This document shows, one piece after another, positions 1 through 8,356 of a stretch of 64,000 bases of DNA. Source of the stretch: Bittarella massiliensis (ex Durand et al. 2017) (GTDB lineage: Bacteria > Bacillota > Clostridia > Oscillospirales > Ruminococcaceae); NCBI RefSeq assembly GCF_017566145.1, contig NZ_JABFCL010000005.1:62001-126000 (forward strand), written 5' to 3'. Under the pieces are notes generated by a model, which saw only the letters and a program-made list of their open reading frames with translations, was not told the origin of the DNA and searched no databases. How positions within the stretch are numbered: position 1 is the stretch's first letter; each line of letters starts with the position of its first letter. A program made the position numbers and the translations under genes.

Positions 1-1150
1 AGGCCCCCGCCTTCTGCGCCGGGGTAAGGACGGTGCAGGGATTTTCCAGGCGGAAGGTGTCCTTGTGGTTGACCACCTCGATGACAAAGAGGACAAACCC
101 GCCCACCGCCGCCGCCAGGCAGAGAAGGGAGAGGAGCAGGACCGGCAACAGGTAGGGCAGTTTGGAGAGGAGATAGGTCATGACATAGCGGCTGCTGCCC
201 CCGCCGGTGAGCACCGACAGATCGATGTGCCCGACCAGGATGGATTGGGCGGCGCCGATGAGGTTGATGGAGAGGTGAATCCCCAAAGCCGGCCAGATGG
301 ACTGGCTCTTGACCGCCACGAACCCGGCGGCGATCCCCATCATGATGGCGTAGAACAGCTGCTGGTAGTTCATGTGGGTCAGCCCAAAGGAGATGCCCAC
401 CACCACAATGGCAAACCAGCTGCCAAAGGGAAGGGTGTGGCAGAGCAGGGTCCCCCGGAAGATCAGCTCCTCCATCAGCGGGGCGGCCAGGGCCATGAAG
501 AAAAAGGAGATGAGGGCGTTGGCAAAGCCGGTGTCGGTCACCAGGCTGGGGGCCGCAAGTTCCACCCCGAACAGCAGCTGGATGATGGTGAAGAGAAAGT
601 TGAAGACATAGCTGATGCCGTAGGTGAGTCCCACCCCGATGAGGGTCCACTTGGCGACCTCCTTGCCGCTGGCCTTGGGCTTTGTGAAGTAGGTGCGCAC
701 CTTGTGGGGCTGGCCGGCGTTGCCGATGAGCAGCAGCAGGGGGGCCATCACCAGGTAGAGCGAGCCGTAGGAGATCAGGTTGGCCACGGTGGCAAAGGCG
801 GAGGTGCTCATGCGCACCCCCAGCAGCTTCATCACCAACAGCACCCCCAGGGCCACCAGGTTGGTGCCCACCACCAGCAAGAGCAGCAGCAGACTGTTGC
901 GGTTGGAACAGCGCCGCAGCGCCTTTTTGGCCTGCTTTGCGGGGGAGAGAGGGGGGATGCCCGGCGGGACAGGGGGCGTTTCTCCCCCGGGGACGTGGGG
1001 GGCCCCATTTACAGGGGGTGGGGGAGAGCCGGCGGCCCCTTCGGGGCGGTCAAACACCGGGGCGGAGCTCTCCGCCGCGCCGGCGGCGCCGGGCTGCACC
1101 CCCGGCTGGGGGGAGAGGGGGGGCTGTGGGGTGAAGTTGGTTTCTTCCAT
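1..1150 (-). CDS. CPBP family intramembrane metalloprotease (partial, C-terminus off the left edge)
   Basis: The reverse-strand frame opens at an ATG at 1150 behind GGTGG and stays open to the edge (383 codons). The first ~80 residues are a Pro/Gly-rich, probably disordered cytosolic tail, followed by a basic stretch and several hydrophobic segments. The CPBP (CAAX protease/bacteriocin-processing) motifs are visible: EExxxR as EELIFR (E227, E228, R232), then a histidine in GLTHMNYQ and a second in HLSIN. This family consists of membrane-embedded proteases, many involved in bacteriocin self-immunity or protein processing; the substrate here cannot be told. The long Pro-rich N-terminal extension is unusual for the family. 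Family assignment is firm, role unknown. Confidence 0.88.
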   Translation of the reverse strand, partial: MEETNFTPQPPLSPQPGVQPGAAGAAESSAPVFDRPEGAAGSPPPPVNGAPHVPGGETPPVPPGIPPLSPAKQAKKALRRCSNRNSLLLLLLVVGTNLVALGVLLVMKLLGVRMSTSAFATVANLISYGSLYLVMAPLLLLIGNAGQPHKVRTYFTKPKASGKEVAKWTLIGVGLTYGISYVFNFLFTIIQLLFGVELAAPSLVTDTGFANALISFFFMALAAPLMEELIFRGTLLCHTLPFGSWFAIVVVGISFGLTHMNYQQLFYAIMMGIAAGFVAVKSQSIWPALGIHLSINLIGAAQSILVGHIDLSVLTGGGSSRYVMTYLLSKLPYLLPVLLLSLLCLAAAVGGFVLFVIEVVNHKDTFRLENPCTVLTPAQKAGA

Positions 1151-1230
1151 CAGTTTACGACCACCTTTGTTGCGGAAAATAAAGTTGTGGGAAAACGCCC
1201 TTTTGCGGGCGGTTTTGGCATTTGTCCCCT

Positions 1231-1259
1231 ATTGTAACACCCAAATGTGAACAAGTCCA
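1231..1259 (-). promoter_or_regulatory. Promoter of the CPBP protease gene
   Basis: On the minus strand, -35 TGGACT (1259-1254), 17-base spacer, -10 TACAAT (1236-1231). It lies about 80 bases upstream of the ATG at 1150. Confidence 0.55.
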
Positions 1260-1372
1260 GAAGATGGGGGAGGTTTTGAAAAACGGCTCAAAAGGGGATC
1301 ATACCGGGCCGCAGCGGGCCTGCGCACCCGGGTGAAAAAGGAAAAACTTTGTAAATTTTTTGGCGGTCCCCG

Positions 1373-2650
1373 CTATTTTTCAGAGGGGCCGGCGGGGCTG
1401 TCGGGGGAGTCGGCCCCCTCGACGTGCAGCTTTTCGCCCTGGCTCTTGCTGACGATGTCGGTCTTTAACAGGGAGGCAAAGGAGAGCGCCCCCTCCCCGT
1501 ATTTGGCGCGCACCCTGTCCATGGCCGTCTCCAGCTGGCGCTGCTTCTCCCGCTGGGCCAAAGCCGCCCGGTCGGAAAAGAGGGAGAGCTGCTCCCCGCT
1601 GTCCTTCCCCCCCAGCCCGGCGGCGGTCACCGTCAACATCCGGATGGGGGCGCGCAGGTCCCAGTTTTGCCGCACCAGTTCCATCGAGACGGCAAACAGC
1701 TCCCGCGAGAGGTCGGTGCTCCGCTCCAACTGCCGCTGGCGGGAGATCACCTTGAACTGGGGCGACTTGATCTGCACCTGCACCGTCTGGCAGCGAAGGC
1801 CGTAGCGGCGCAGCCGGGCCGCCACCGTGTCGCAGAGCATCAACAGCCCGGCCCGCACGTCCTCTTCCCCCTCCAAGTTGCGGCGAAAGGTGATGCCGTT
1901 GCCCACGCTCTTGACCTCCCGCTCGGCTCCGGCAGGGCGCACCGGCTCCTCGTCCTCGCCCCGGGCGTACAGCTGTACCGCCATGCCGGCCTTTCCCAGC
2001 AGCCGCTCGATCAGGGCCTCGTCGGCCTGGGCCAGCTGGCCGATGGTGTCGATCCCCGCGCGGGCGAGCTTTTCCGCCGCCACCTTTCCCACATAGATCA
2101 TCGAGCCCACCGGCAGCGGCCAGAGGATTTGCCGGTAGTTCTCCCGGGTGATGAGGGTGGTGGCGTCGGGCTTTTTGTAGTCGCTGCCCAGTTTGGCAAA
2201 AATTTTGTTGAAACTCACCCCCACCGAGATGGTCAGGTCGGTCTCCCTCTTCACCCGGCGGCGCAGCTCGTCGGCGATCTGCACCCCGCTGCCAAAGAGG
2301 GTCTGGCTGCCGGTCACGTCCAGCCACGACTCGTCGATGGAGAAGGGCTCCACCAAATCGGTGTACTGGCAGTAGATGGCGTTGACCGCCTCCGAAAATT
2401 CCCGGTACTTTTTGTGGTGGGCCGGGGCCAGCACCAGCTGTGGGCACTTTCGCCGGGCCTGCCACACCGTCTCCGCCGTCTGCACGCCATAGGCCTTGGC
2501 CAGCTCGTTTTTGGCCAAAATGACCCCGTGGCGGCTCTCCGGGTCGCCGCAGACGGCCATGGGCACCGCCCGGTAGGCCGGGTTGAGGGCGCACTCCACC
2601 GAGGCGTAAAACCCGTTGCAATCGCAGTGCAAGATCACCCGGTCGTCCAT
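1373..2650 (-). CDS. dinB: DNA polymerase IV (Y-family translesion polymerase)
   Basis: 425-residue Y-family polymerase that copies past damaged template bases. Catalytic carboxylates are present: D10 in HCDCNGFYASVE and D106-E107 in SIDESWLDV. The palm/finger region is followed by helix-hairpin-helix motifs (IDTIGQLAQ), then the little-finger domain; the Glu- and Lys-rich C-terminal end is variable. The ATG at 2650 gives the usual DinB N-terminus; an upstream in-frame GTG at 2695 would add 15 basic residues with no family counterpart. Single gene, with the CPBP gene downstream on the same strand and no obvious LexA box recognised. Confidence 0.93.
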   Translation of the reverse strand: MDDRVILHCDCNGFYASVECALNPAYRAVPMAVCGDPESRHGVILAKNELAKAYGVQTAETVWQARRKCPQLVLAPAHHKKYREFSEAVNAIYCQYTDLVEPFSIDESWLDVTGSQTLFGSGVQIADELRRRVKRETDLTISVGVSFNKIFAKLGSDYKKPDATTLITRENYRQILWPLPVGSMIYVGKVAAEKLARAGIDTIGQLAQADEALIERLLGKAGMAVQLYARGEDEEPVRPAGAEREVKSVGNGITFRRNLEGEEDVRAGLLMLCDTVAARLRRYGLRCQTVQVQIKSPQFKVISRQRQLERSTDLSRELFAVSMELVRQNWDLRAPIRMLTVTAAGLGGKDSGEQLSLFSDRAALAQREKQRQLETAMDRVRAKYGEGALSFASLLKTDIVSKSQGEKLHVEGADSPDSPAGPSEK

Positions 2651-2770
2651 CCGGCGCGCCCCCTTCCCCCGGGCGGCTCGCCGCCCTTTTTCCACTCCCT
2701 ATGATACCACAAGCGCGCCGGTTTTGCCCGTAAAAAATAGGGGGCATTCTTGCCCCCTGTTCGCCTGCGC

Positions 2771-3460
2771 TCAAATTTTCCAGTGTCGCTTTGCCTCCCG
2801 CGCCAGTCCCAGCAGGCGGTAAATCCGCTCTACCTGGGCCGCCAGCGCCGCTTCCGCCGGGTGCGGCTGGTCGGCCAAACGCACCTCAACCCCCGCGATA
2901 AAGCAGACGGGCAGCCAGCTGTGAAAGCACCCGGTCAGCACCCCCTGCAGCCCTTGGTACGCCTTGCGCGCCTGCGGGGCGAGCGCGGCGCGAAAATCGG
3001 CCTCCGCTCCCGGCCAGCGGGCCAGCGCCTCCCGGTCCAGGGAACCCACCTTCCACAAAATGGCGTCGTGCAGGGCGGCCCGCCCGCCCTCGTCGTCTGC
3101 AAATGGGGCCAGCGCCACCCCCTCTACCCCAAGGGCGTCCACCTCCTGCATTCCCGCCAGGATGGCCCCGGCGCTGTACAGGTAGCAGAGGTGGGCCAGC
3201 TGCGCTTCAAACAGCGCGCAGTGGGTTCCGGTCAGCACCCCCTGTTTTTCCACCTGTCGGCAAAAGGCAGCCCAGTCCCGGCCAAAGCACTGCCGCCGGG
3301 CGCGAAAGCAGGCGTCGTGTTCGTCCAGGTAGCAAAGCGGCTGCCGAAAGATTTCCGGCAGAAAAAAGTCTGCCGCCGCGGCCGCAGTCGCCCGGGCCGC
3401 ATTCTGTTTCCCCCTTTTTCCGCGAAAAGACCTCCGGTGACGCGAATGTCCTTTTAACAT
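2771..3460 (-). CDS. Hypothetical protein
   Basis: About 229 residues; I do not recognise the family. The start is the ATG at 3460, eight bases after GGGGGA, rather than a TTG at 3484. The N-terminus is strongly basic (KGHSRHRRSFRGKRGK); the rest is soluble, Ala- and Cys-rich and apparently helical, with a segment like FLPEIFRQPLCYLDEHDACF and a C-terminal helical tail. No signal peptide or membrane segment is visible. Codon use matches its neighbours. It could be a conserved Clostridia protein of unknown role; no function is claimed. Confidence 0.6.
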   Translation of the reverse strand: MLKGHSRHRRSFRGKRGKQNAARATAAAAADFFLPEIFRQPLCYLDEHDACFRARRQCFGRDWAAFCRQVEKQGVLTGTHCALFEAQLAHLCYLYSAGAILAGMQEVDALGVEGVALAPFADDEGGRAALHDAILWKVGSLDREALARWPGAEADFRAALAPQARKAYQGLQGVLTGCFHSWLPVCFIAGVEVRLADQPHPAEAALAAQVERIYRLLGLAREAKRHWKI

Positions 3461-3626
3461 CTGCAAATCCCCCGTATTTGACAATGTTTTTTATTATTAT
3501 AGCAAAAAAGCAGAAAAAATACAATGTAATATTGCGGGTGTATAACTATAGATATATTTAAGGGGCGATTTGTTTTACCTACGCTTTATAAGTCAATAGT
3601 ATTTAATGTAAAGTGTGGGTTGCAAT

Positions 3627-3974
3627 ATGTTGAAAAGCTTGTTGGGCAAACGACTTCGCAAAATTAGGAAAGCACACGGTCTCACACAGAAAGAACTTTC
3701 AGAAGTGATAGAACTGTCAGTGCCTTCGATTGGGAAGATAGAAACGGGAAAGACTGCACCCATATTTGAAACCTTTATCAAATTGACAGAGGTTTATGCG
3801 GATACCGCAGTTGAGGACATTTTGTGTGATTTTCTGGATGCTGGTGTCCTTTACAGAATCAAAGACATCTCGGTGCGCATAGACGGTTTGCCAGAAGCGG
3901 AAAGGGAGTATCTGTACGGTGCTGCGCGGTACTTTGTCAATGCCATGCAAAAGGAGGAGAAGGCGGATGACTAG
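3627..3974 (+). CDS. XRE-family helix-turn-helix regulator (first of a pair)
   Basis: 115 residues from the ATG at 3627 (an in-frame GTG at 3615 is possible). The N-terminal HTH_3 domain is clear: LGKRLRKIRKAHGLTQKEL, then the recognition-helix region SVPSIGKIETGK, then FETFIKLTEVY. The C-terminal ~50 residues are a helical extension ending EEKADD. Its DNA is much more AT-rich than its surroundings, as is the 140-base region upstream, which suggests acquisition. Its stop overlaps the start of the next HTH gene by 8 bases, so the two are translationally coupled. Likely an autoregulatory DNA-binding protein; target unknown. Confidence 0.82.
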   Translation: MLKSLLGKRLRKIRKAHGLTQKELSEVIELSVPSIGKIETGKTAPIFETFIKLTEVYADTAVEDILCDFLDAGVLYRIKDISVRIDGLPEAEREYLYGAARYFVNAMQKEEKADD

Positions 3975-4320
3975 GGTGGAATTCGGCAAGCGCCTCAACA
4001 GAGTTCGCAAAAAGACGGGGATAAAAACGGAGCTTTTGGCCGAAAAGATAGATGTCAGCGTCGGTTTTCTCAATGGTGTATTTTCCGGCAGGGTCTACCC
4101 CAGTGTGGAGACCTTTGTCAAGCTGGTCAACACCCTGGGCTGCTCGGCCAACGAGCTGCTCCGGGGCGAGCCCTGGCCGGTGGACGAGACCGCCGTCGAT
4201 TCGCGGCTGCTGCCGATCGGGGAACTGCCGCCGGACCGGGCCCGCCACGTCTGCAACGTCCTCGACGCCATCCTGACCGATTTGGAACAGGCCAAAGAGA
4301 GCGCCCCTTCTGAAAGGTGA
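3967..4320 (+). CDS. XRE-family helix-turn-helix regulator (second of a pair)
   Basis: 117 residues starting at ATG 3967, nine bases after GGAGGAG (3952-3958), which lies inside the previous gene. The HTH reads FGKRLNRVRKKTGIKTELLA, then VSVGFLNGVFSGRVYPSVET, followed by FVKLVNTLGCSANELL, typical of the Cro/CI fold. The C-terminal half (DSRLLPIGELPPDRARHV and on) is a short helical region. It is GC-rich like the chromosome, in contrast to its upstream partner. Two consecutive Cro/CI-like genes may form a heteromeric switch, but no target operon is evident. Confidence 0.82.
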   Translation: MTRVEFGKRLNRVRKKTGIKTELLAEKIDVSVGFLNGVFSGRVYPSVETFVKLVNTLGCSANELLRGEPWPVDETAVDSRLLPIGELPPDRARHVCNVLDAILTDLEQAKESAPSER

Positions 4321-4325
4321 ACAGT

Positions 4326-4358
4326 GGCCGGCAGGGAAAGCCCCGCCGGCCATTTTTT
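4326..4358 (+). terminator. Intrinsic terminator of the XRE pair
   Basis: GC-rich stem GGCCGGC... / ...GCCGGCC (4326-4351) followed by six T (4353-4358). Confidence 0.85.
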
Positions 4359-4404
4359 GCGCCCCTTCCCCCCTCTCGCCCCTGGCGGAGAGGGGAAGAG
4401 GCGC

Positions 4405-4453
4405 AAAAAAGAGAGGGAAACCGCCGCCCGGGGAAGGCAGCCGTTTCCCTCTC
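4405..4453 (-). terminator. Intrinsic terminator of the rubrerythrin gene
   Basis: 11-base perfect arms GAGAGGGAAAC / GTTTCCCTCTC (4411-4421 and 4443-4453); on the minus strand the hairpin is followed by six U (4410-4405). Confidence 0.8.
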
Positions 4454-4497
4454 AAGAGAAAAAGCAAGTTGTTCAGGAAAAACCAGGGGGAGGGGGC

Positions 4498-5040
4498 TTA
4501 GAAGAATCTCTTCAGCAGCCCGGCGAAGCCGCGGCCATGGCGGGCCTCATCCTTGCACATCTCGTGCACGGTGTCGTGGATGGCGTCCAGGTTCAGCTTC
4601 TTAGCCAGGGTCGCCAGCTCTTTTTTGCCCTCGCAGGCGCCGTGCTCGGCGTCCACCCGCATCTCCAGGTTCTTTTTGGTGCTGTCGGTCAGCACCTCGC
4701 CCAGCAGCTCGGCGAACTTGGCGGCGTGCTCGGCCTCTTCAAAGGCGTATCTCTTGTAGGCCTCGGCGATCTCGGGGTAGCCCTCGCGGTCAGCCACCCG
4801 GCTCATGGCCAGGTACATCCCAACTTCGCTGCACTCGCCGTTAAAGTTCTGGCGCAGGCCCTCGATGATCTCCTCGGGAGCGCCCTGGGCCACGCCCACC
4901 ACGTGCTCGTCGGCGTAGGACAGCTCGCCCTCAGCCTGTTTTTTGAACTTCTCAGCAGGGGCCCCGCAGACCGGGCACTTCTCGGGAGCAGCCTCTCCCT
5001 CGAACACATAACCGCAGACGGTGCAAACAAATTTAGACAT
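4498..5040 (-). CDS. rbr: Reverse-type rubrerythrin (N-terminal rubredoxin, C-terminal ferritin-like domain)
   Basis: 180 residues, cytosolic peroxide-reducing protein of anaerobes. The N-terminal rubredoxin-like FeS4 site has C6, C9, C22, C25 (CTVCG and CPVCG). The C-terminal four-helix diiron domain carries Glu/His ligands in [27 protein letters not shown] and KDEARHG. The domain order (rubredoxin first) is that of the clostridial oxygen-inducible reverse rubrerythrins, which act as NADH-dependent peroxidase terminal components. AGGAGG lies 8 bases before the ATG. It has a near-consensus promoter (TTGACG-17-TATAGT), so expression can be high. Confidence 0.93.
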   Translation of the reverse strand: MSKFVCTVCGYVFEGEAAPEKCPVCGAPAEKFKKQAEGELSYADEHVVGVAQGAPEEIIEGLRQNFNGECSEVGMYLAMSRVADREGYPEIAEAYKRYAFEEAEHAAKFAELLGEVLTDSTKKNLEMRVDAEHGACEGKKELATLAKKLNLDAIHDTVHEMCKDEARHGRGFAGLLKRFF

Positions 5041-5111
5041 TTTTTGTTCCTCCTACCTCAAAATAAAATTGTTGTTTTTATTGTTTTGCTGGGGTTTCTT
5101 ACCATGGCTTA

Positions 5112-5140
5112 ACTATACCACGACCATCCAGTTACGTCAA
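5112..5140 (-). promoter_or_regulatory. Promoter of the rubrerythrin gene
   Basis: Minus strand -35 TTGACG (5140-5135), 17-base spacer, -10 TATAGT (5117-5112). An AT-rich stretch at 5157-5175 just upstream resembles a Fur/PerR box only weakly (about 12 of 19 positions). Confidence 0.7.
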
Positions 5141-5211
5141 TAGGTTTTGCGAAAAAAATAATAACAATTCTCATTTTTGTTTTGGGTGGAGCTTCCAGTG
5201 GGCGGCGGGCC

Positions 5212-5240
5212 ATGACTTTCCCGCCGCCAGGTGCTACAAT
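5212..5240 (+). promoter_or_regulatory. Promoter of the radical SAM gene
   Basis: -35 ATGACT (5212-5217), 17-base spacer, -10 TACAAT (5235-5240), about 70 bases before the ATG at 5311; divergent to the rubrerythrin promoter. Confidence 0.5.
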
Positions 5241-5310
5241 AGAAAAAGCCGGGAGAGGCGTCCCCGACGCCCTCCTTCTGATCATAAAGAGACAAAGGGG
5301 GACCCCGCCC

Positions 5311-7038
5311 ATGCTTTCCACCCTGCTGGTGGCCGTCAATGCCAAGTACACCCACACCAATCTGGCGGTGCGCTATCTCGCCGCCTGCGCCCGCCGCGCC
5401 GGGGCGGAGGACTGCGGTTTTGCCGAGTACCACATCAACCTGCAGCCCGACGAGGTGACCGCCGCCATCGCCCGCCTGGCGGGGGAGCGGGTGGCCTTTT
5501 CCTGCTATATCTGGAACCGCTCCTTTATCGACCTGGTGGCCCGGCGGCTGCGGCTGGTCCGCCCCGATCTGCGCCTCTACTGCGGCGGCCCCGAGGCCGA
5601 GTGGGACCCCCAGTTTTTGGAACGGCATCCCTGGTGCGACGGGGTGCTCTGCGGGGAGGGGGAGGGGGCCTTCCCCCTCCTCGCCGCCGGCCGGCCCGAG
5701 GGGGAGGTTCCCGGCCTTCTCCACCGCGAGGGAGGGACCCTTCGCCGCAATCCCCCCGCGCCGCCCCTCCCCCTGGAAAAGCTCCCCTTTGTTTACGGCG
5801 AGGGGGCGTTGCCGCCCCACCGCCACCTCTACTACGAGTCCAGCCGGGGCTGTCCCTTTTCCTGTCACTACTGTCTCTCGGGGGCTGGGGGAAGGGTGCG
5901 CTTCAAGCCCCTGGAACAGACCCTGCGGGAGCTCGACTTCTTTTTGGAGCAGCGGGTGGTGCGGGTCAAATTTGTCGACCGCACCTTCAACTGCGACCGG
6001 CGGCGGGCCCGGGCCATCTGGCGCCACCTGATGGAGCGCGACAACGGGGTGACCAACTTTCACTTTGAGCTGGGGGCCGACCTGTTGGGCCCGGAGGAGG
6101 TGGAGCTGTTGCGCGCCGCCCGCCCCGGCCTCTTTCAGTTTGAGATCGGGGTGCAGTCCACCAACCCCCGGACGGTGGCCTCGGTGCAGCGGGTACACGA
6201 CTTTGCGGCCATCTCCCGCGCGGTGCGGGGGCTTTTGGCGGGGGAGAACATCCACCTCCACCTCGACCTCATCGCCGGGCTCCCCTTTGAGGACAGGGAG
6301 AGCTTCGGCCGCTCCTTTGACCAGGTGTATGCCCTGGGGCCCCACCAACTGCAGTTGGGCTTTCTCAAACTCCTTCACGGCAGCCGCCTGCGGGAGGAGG
6401 CGGGGGGCTACGGCATCGTCTTCTGCCCCGATCTGCCCCCCTACGAGGTGCTGAAGACCCGCTGGCTTTCCTACGGCGACATCTGCGCCCTCAAACGGGC
6501 GGAGGAGGCGCTAGAGACCTTTTCCAACAGTGGCCGCTACCGGGCGTCAATGGCCTACCTGTCCGCCTGCCAGGGCAGCCCCTTCGCCCTCTTTTGCCAG
6601 CTAGGGGACGCCCTGGCGGAGGAGCCCGCCCTCTCCCGGGAGGGGAAACACGCCTTTCTCTGGCGCTTTGGCAGGGGCCGCCCCGGGGTCGACGAGCAGC
6701 GGCTGCGGGAGGCCCTGCGGCTGGACTGGCTTTGCTGCGAAAAGCCCCGCAAGCGGCTGCCCTTTCTCGACGACAGCAGCCTGACCCCCCGCTACCGCCG
6801 CGCCGTCGGCGACTTCTTTGGCGACGGGGAGAAGGTTGCCCGCTACCTGCCCTCCTACCTGGGCGAGCACCCCGGCCGCATCGCCCGCACCGCCCACCTG
6901 GAGGTCTTCTCCCTTCACCCCCTCACCGGCGCTCCCGGCCCGGTGGCCATCGCCTTTGACTACCGGCAGAGAGACCTCTGGGGCGGCGCCCGCTGGCAGG
7001 TGGTGCCCCTGGAGGGAACCGTTGGCACAACTGCCTAA
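5311..7038 (+). CDS. B12-binding domain radical SAM protein (DUF4080 type)
   Basis: 575 residues from ATG 5311, behind AAAGGGGGA. The N-terminal ~130 residues look like a cobalamin-binding Rossmann domain (LLVAVNAKYTHTNLAVRYL; YCGGPEAEWDP). The radical SAM core follows with the cluster motif CPFSCHYC (C181, C185, C188), which binds [4Fe-4S] and S-adenosylmethionine. The TIM-barrel continues through VKFVDRTFNCDRRRA, FEIGVQSTNP and LDLIAGLPFED. The ~170-residue C-terminal part matches what I know as DUF4080. The reaction is unknown; related proteins modify small molecules or methylate unactivated carbons. Single-gene unit with its own promoter. Confidence 0.85.
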   Translation: MLSTLLVAVNAKYTHTNLAVRYLAACARRAGAEDCGFAEYHINLQPDEVTAAIARLAGERVAFSCYIWNRSFIDLVARRLRLVRPDLRLYCGGPEAEWDPQFLERHPWCDGVLCGEGEGAFPLLAAGRPEGEVPGLLHREGGTLRRNPPAPPLPLEKLPFVYGEGALPPHRHLYYESSRGCPFSCHYCLSGAGGRVRFKPLEQTLRELDFFLEQRVVRVKFVDRTFNCDRRRARAIWRHLMERDNGVTNFHFELGADLLGPEEVELLRAARPGLFQFEIGVQSTNPRTVASVQRVHDFAAISRAVRGLLAGENIHLHLDLIAGLPFEDRESFGRSFDQVYALGPHQLQLGFLKLLHGSRLREEAGGYGIVFCPDLPPYEVLKTRWLSYGDICALKRAEEALETFSNSGRYRASMAYLSACQGSPFALFCQLGDALAEEPALSREGKHAFLWRFGRGRPGVDEQRLREALRLDWLCCEKPRKRLPFLDDSSLTPRYRRAVGDFFGDGEKVARYLPSYLGEHPGRIARTAHLEVFSLHPLTGAPGPVAIAFDYRQRDLWGGARWQVVPLEGTVGTTA

Positions 7039-7085
7039 AAACCCCGCCTGAAACAGGGCATTTTCCTGAAAAGGGCCGTCTCTCC

Positions 7086-7114
7086 TTGACCGGTCAAAGG
7101 GGCTTTTCTATACT
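7086..7114 (+). promoter_or_regulatory. Promoter of the HTH-PfkB gene
   Basis: -35 TTGACC (7086-7091), 17-base spacer, -10 TATACT (7109-7114). The palindrome GACCGGTC overlaps the -35 and could be part of an operator. Confidence 0.75.
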
Positions 7115-7163
7115 AATATCGGAAAGTGAAAAAGGGGCCCCAGGGTCCGGAAGGGAAATGCCC

Positions 7164-8294
7164 ATGCATCAAAACACCACTGGCAAAGAGACGGGAGTCA
7201 CCAAGCGCGAGGCGCAGATATTGACCATCCTCCGCAAAAATCCCACCATCTCCCACAAAGAACTGGCCGAGCGGCTGGGCATCACCCGCTCGGCGGCGTC
7301 GGTCCACCTGACCAACCTGACCAAAAAGGGAAAGATCATCGGCCGGGGCTACATCCTTGAGCAGCCCAACTACGCCGTGGTCATCGGCGGCACAAATATG
7401 GATGTCAACGGCTTTTCCTCCGGCCCCCTGATCCCCCAAAACTTCAACGCCGGAAAGATTCGCCTCGAGCCGGGCGGGGAGGCCCGCAACCTGGCGGAGA
7501 ATCTGGCCCGGCTGGGGATGGGGGTCAAGCTGATCTCCAGCATCGGCGGCGATGTCTTTGGCGAGAAGATCCTCGCCGACTGCCGCTCCCTGGGCATCGA
7601 CGTCACCGGCTGTCTCGTCCTCCCGGGGGAGAGCTCCTCCCTCTTCATCGGTATCGTCAGCCCTGACGGGGAGATGGCCCTCGGCCTGTCGGACATGACC
7701 ATCGAGCGGCGGATCACCCCCGCCTTTTTGGAGGGGCGCTGGGGCGCTCTCGCCGGGGCAAAGGTGATGTCGGTGGGCAGTGGGCTGCCGTGCGAGAGCA
7801 TCGAGTACCTCCTCACCGCCTTTGCCGGCAAGGAGATCGTCATCGACGCCGGGTCGGTGGCCAAACTCTCCGCCATCCGCCATCTGATAAGCGCCATCCC
7901 CACCCTGCAGCTCAACAGTGCGGAGGCCGAGTACCTCTCCGGCATCGCCATCAGCACCGAGAAGGAGGCCCTGCGGGCAGCCAAGCAGATCGGCCGGATG
8001 GGGCCCAAGCGGGTGGTGGTCACCATGGGGGCCCGGGGCGTTGCCCTCTCCAGTGCCAGCGGCGAGGGGATTTACCGCACCCGCCCGGTCAAGCCGGTGA
8101 GCGACGCGGGGGTGGGTACCGCCTTTACCTCCGGTCTCTGCTACGGCCTGGCCTATGACTATTCGGAAGAGGACACCATCTTTCACGCCCTGGCCTGCGC
8201 CGCCCTCAATTTGGAGGGGGAGAGCGCCGTCAACCACAATCTCAGCCTCAAGAGTGTGCAGGATTTGGCGCAACAGTTGAGCCGGGAACAGTGA
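7164..8294 (+). CDS. Winged-helix PfkB-family carbohydrate kinase-like protein without the catalytic Asp
   Basis: 376 residues. ATG 7164 sits 7 bases after AAGGGA; an ATG at 7158 is too close to it. The N-terminal ~60 residues are a winged helix (REAQILTILRKNPTISHKEL; ITRSAASVHLTNLTKKGKI). The rest is a PfkB/ribokinase fold: VVIGGTNMDVNG, PGGEARNLAENLARLG, LNSAEAEYL, VVVTMGARGVAL. This architecture occurs in pseudouridine/nucleoside kinases of the YeiC/YeiI kind. The family signature DTxGAGD is replaced by SDAGVGT: the catalytic base position is T319, and the encoding ACC is unambiguous. It may act as a sugar- or nucleoside-sensing regulator rather than a kinase. Confidence 0.8.
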   Translation: MHQNTTGKETGVTKREAQILTILRKNPTISHKELAERLGITRSAASVHLTNLTKKGKIIGRGYILEQPNYAVVIGGTNMDVNGFSSGPLIPQNFNAGKIRLEPGGEARNLAENLARLGMGVKLISSIGGDVFGEKILADCRSLGIDVTGCLVLPGESSSLFIGIVSPDGEMALGLSDMTIERRITPAFLEGRWGALAGAKVMSVGSGLPCESIEYLLTAFAGKEIVIDAGSVAKLSAIRHLISAIPTLQLNSAEAEYLSGIAISTEKEALRAAKQIGRMGPKRVVVTMGARGVALSSASGEGIYRTRPVKPVSDAGVGTAFTSGLCYGLAYDYSEEDTIFHALACAALNLEGESAVNHNLSLKSVQDLAQQLSREQ

Positions 8295-8302
8295 TGTTGC
8301 CC

Positions 8303-8352
8303 AAAAGAGGGCCCAAACCCGCGGGAACAGCCCGGGGTTGGGCCCTCTTTTG
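8303..8352. terminator. Bidirectional intrinsic terminator
   Basis: Long stem AAAAGAGGGCCCAA... / ...TTGGGCCCTCTTTT with an A-tract on one side and a T-tract on the other; serves the PfkB-like gene and the convergent siroheme-type gene. Confidence 0.85.
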
Positions 8353-8356
8353 CTCT

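Noticed and set aside
5157..5175. Fur/PerR box
   Set aside because: Only about 12 of 19 positions match and it lies upstream of the -35; not listed as a feature, only mentioned.
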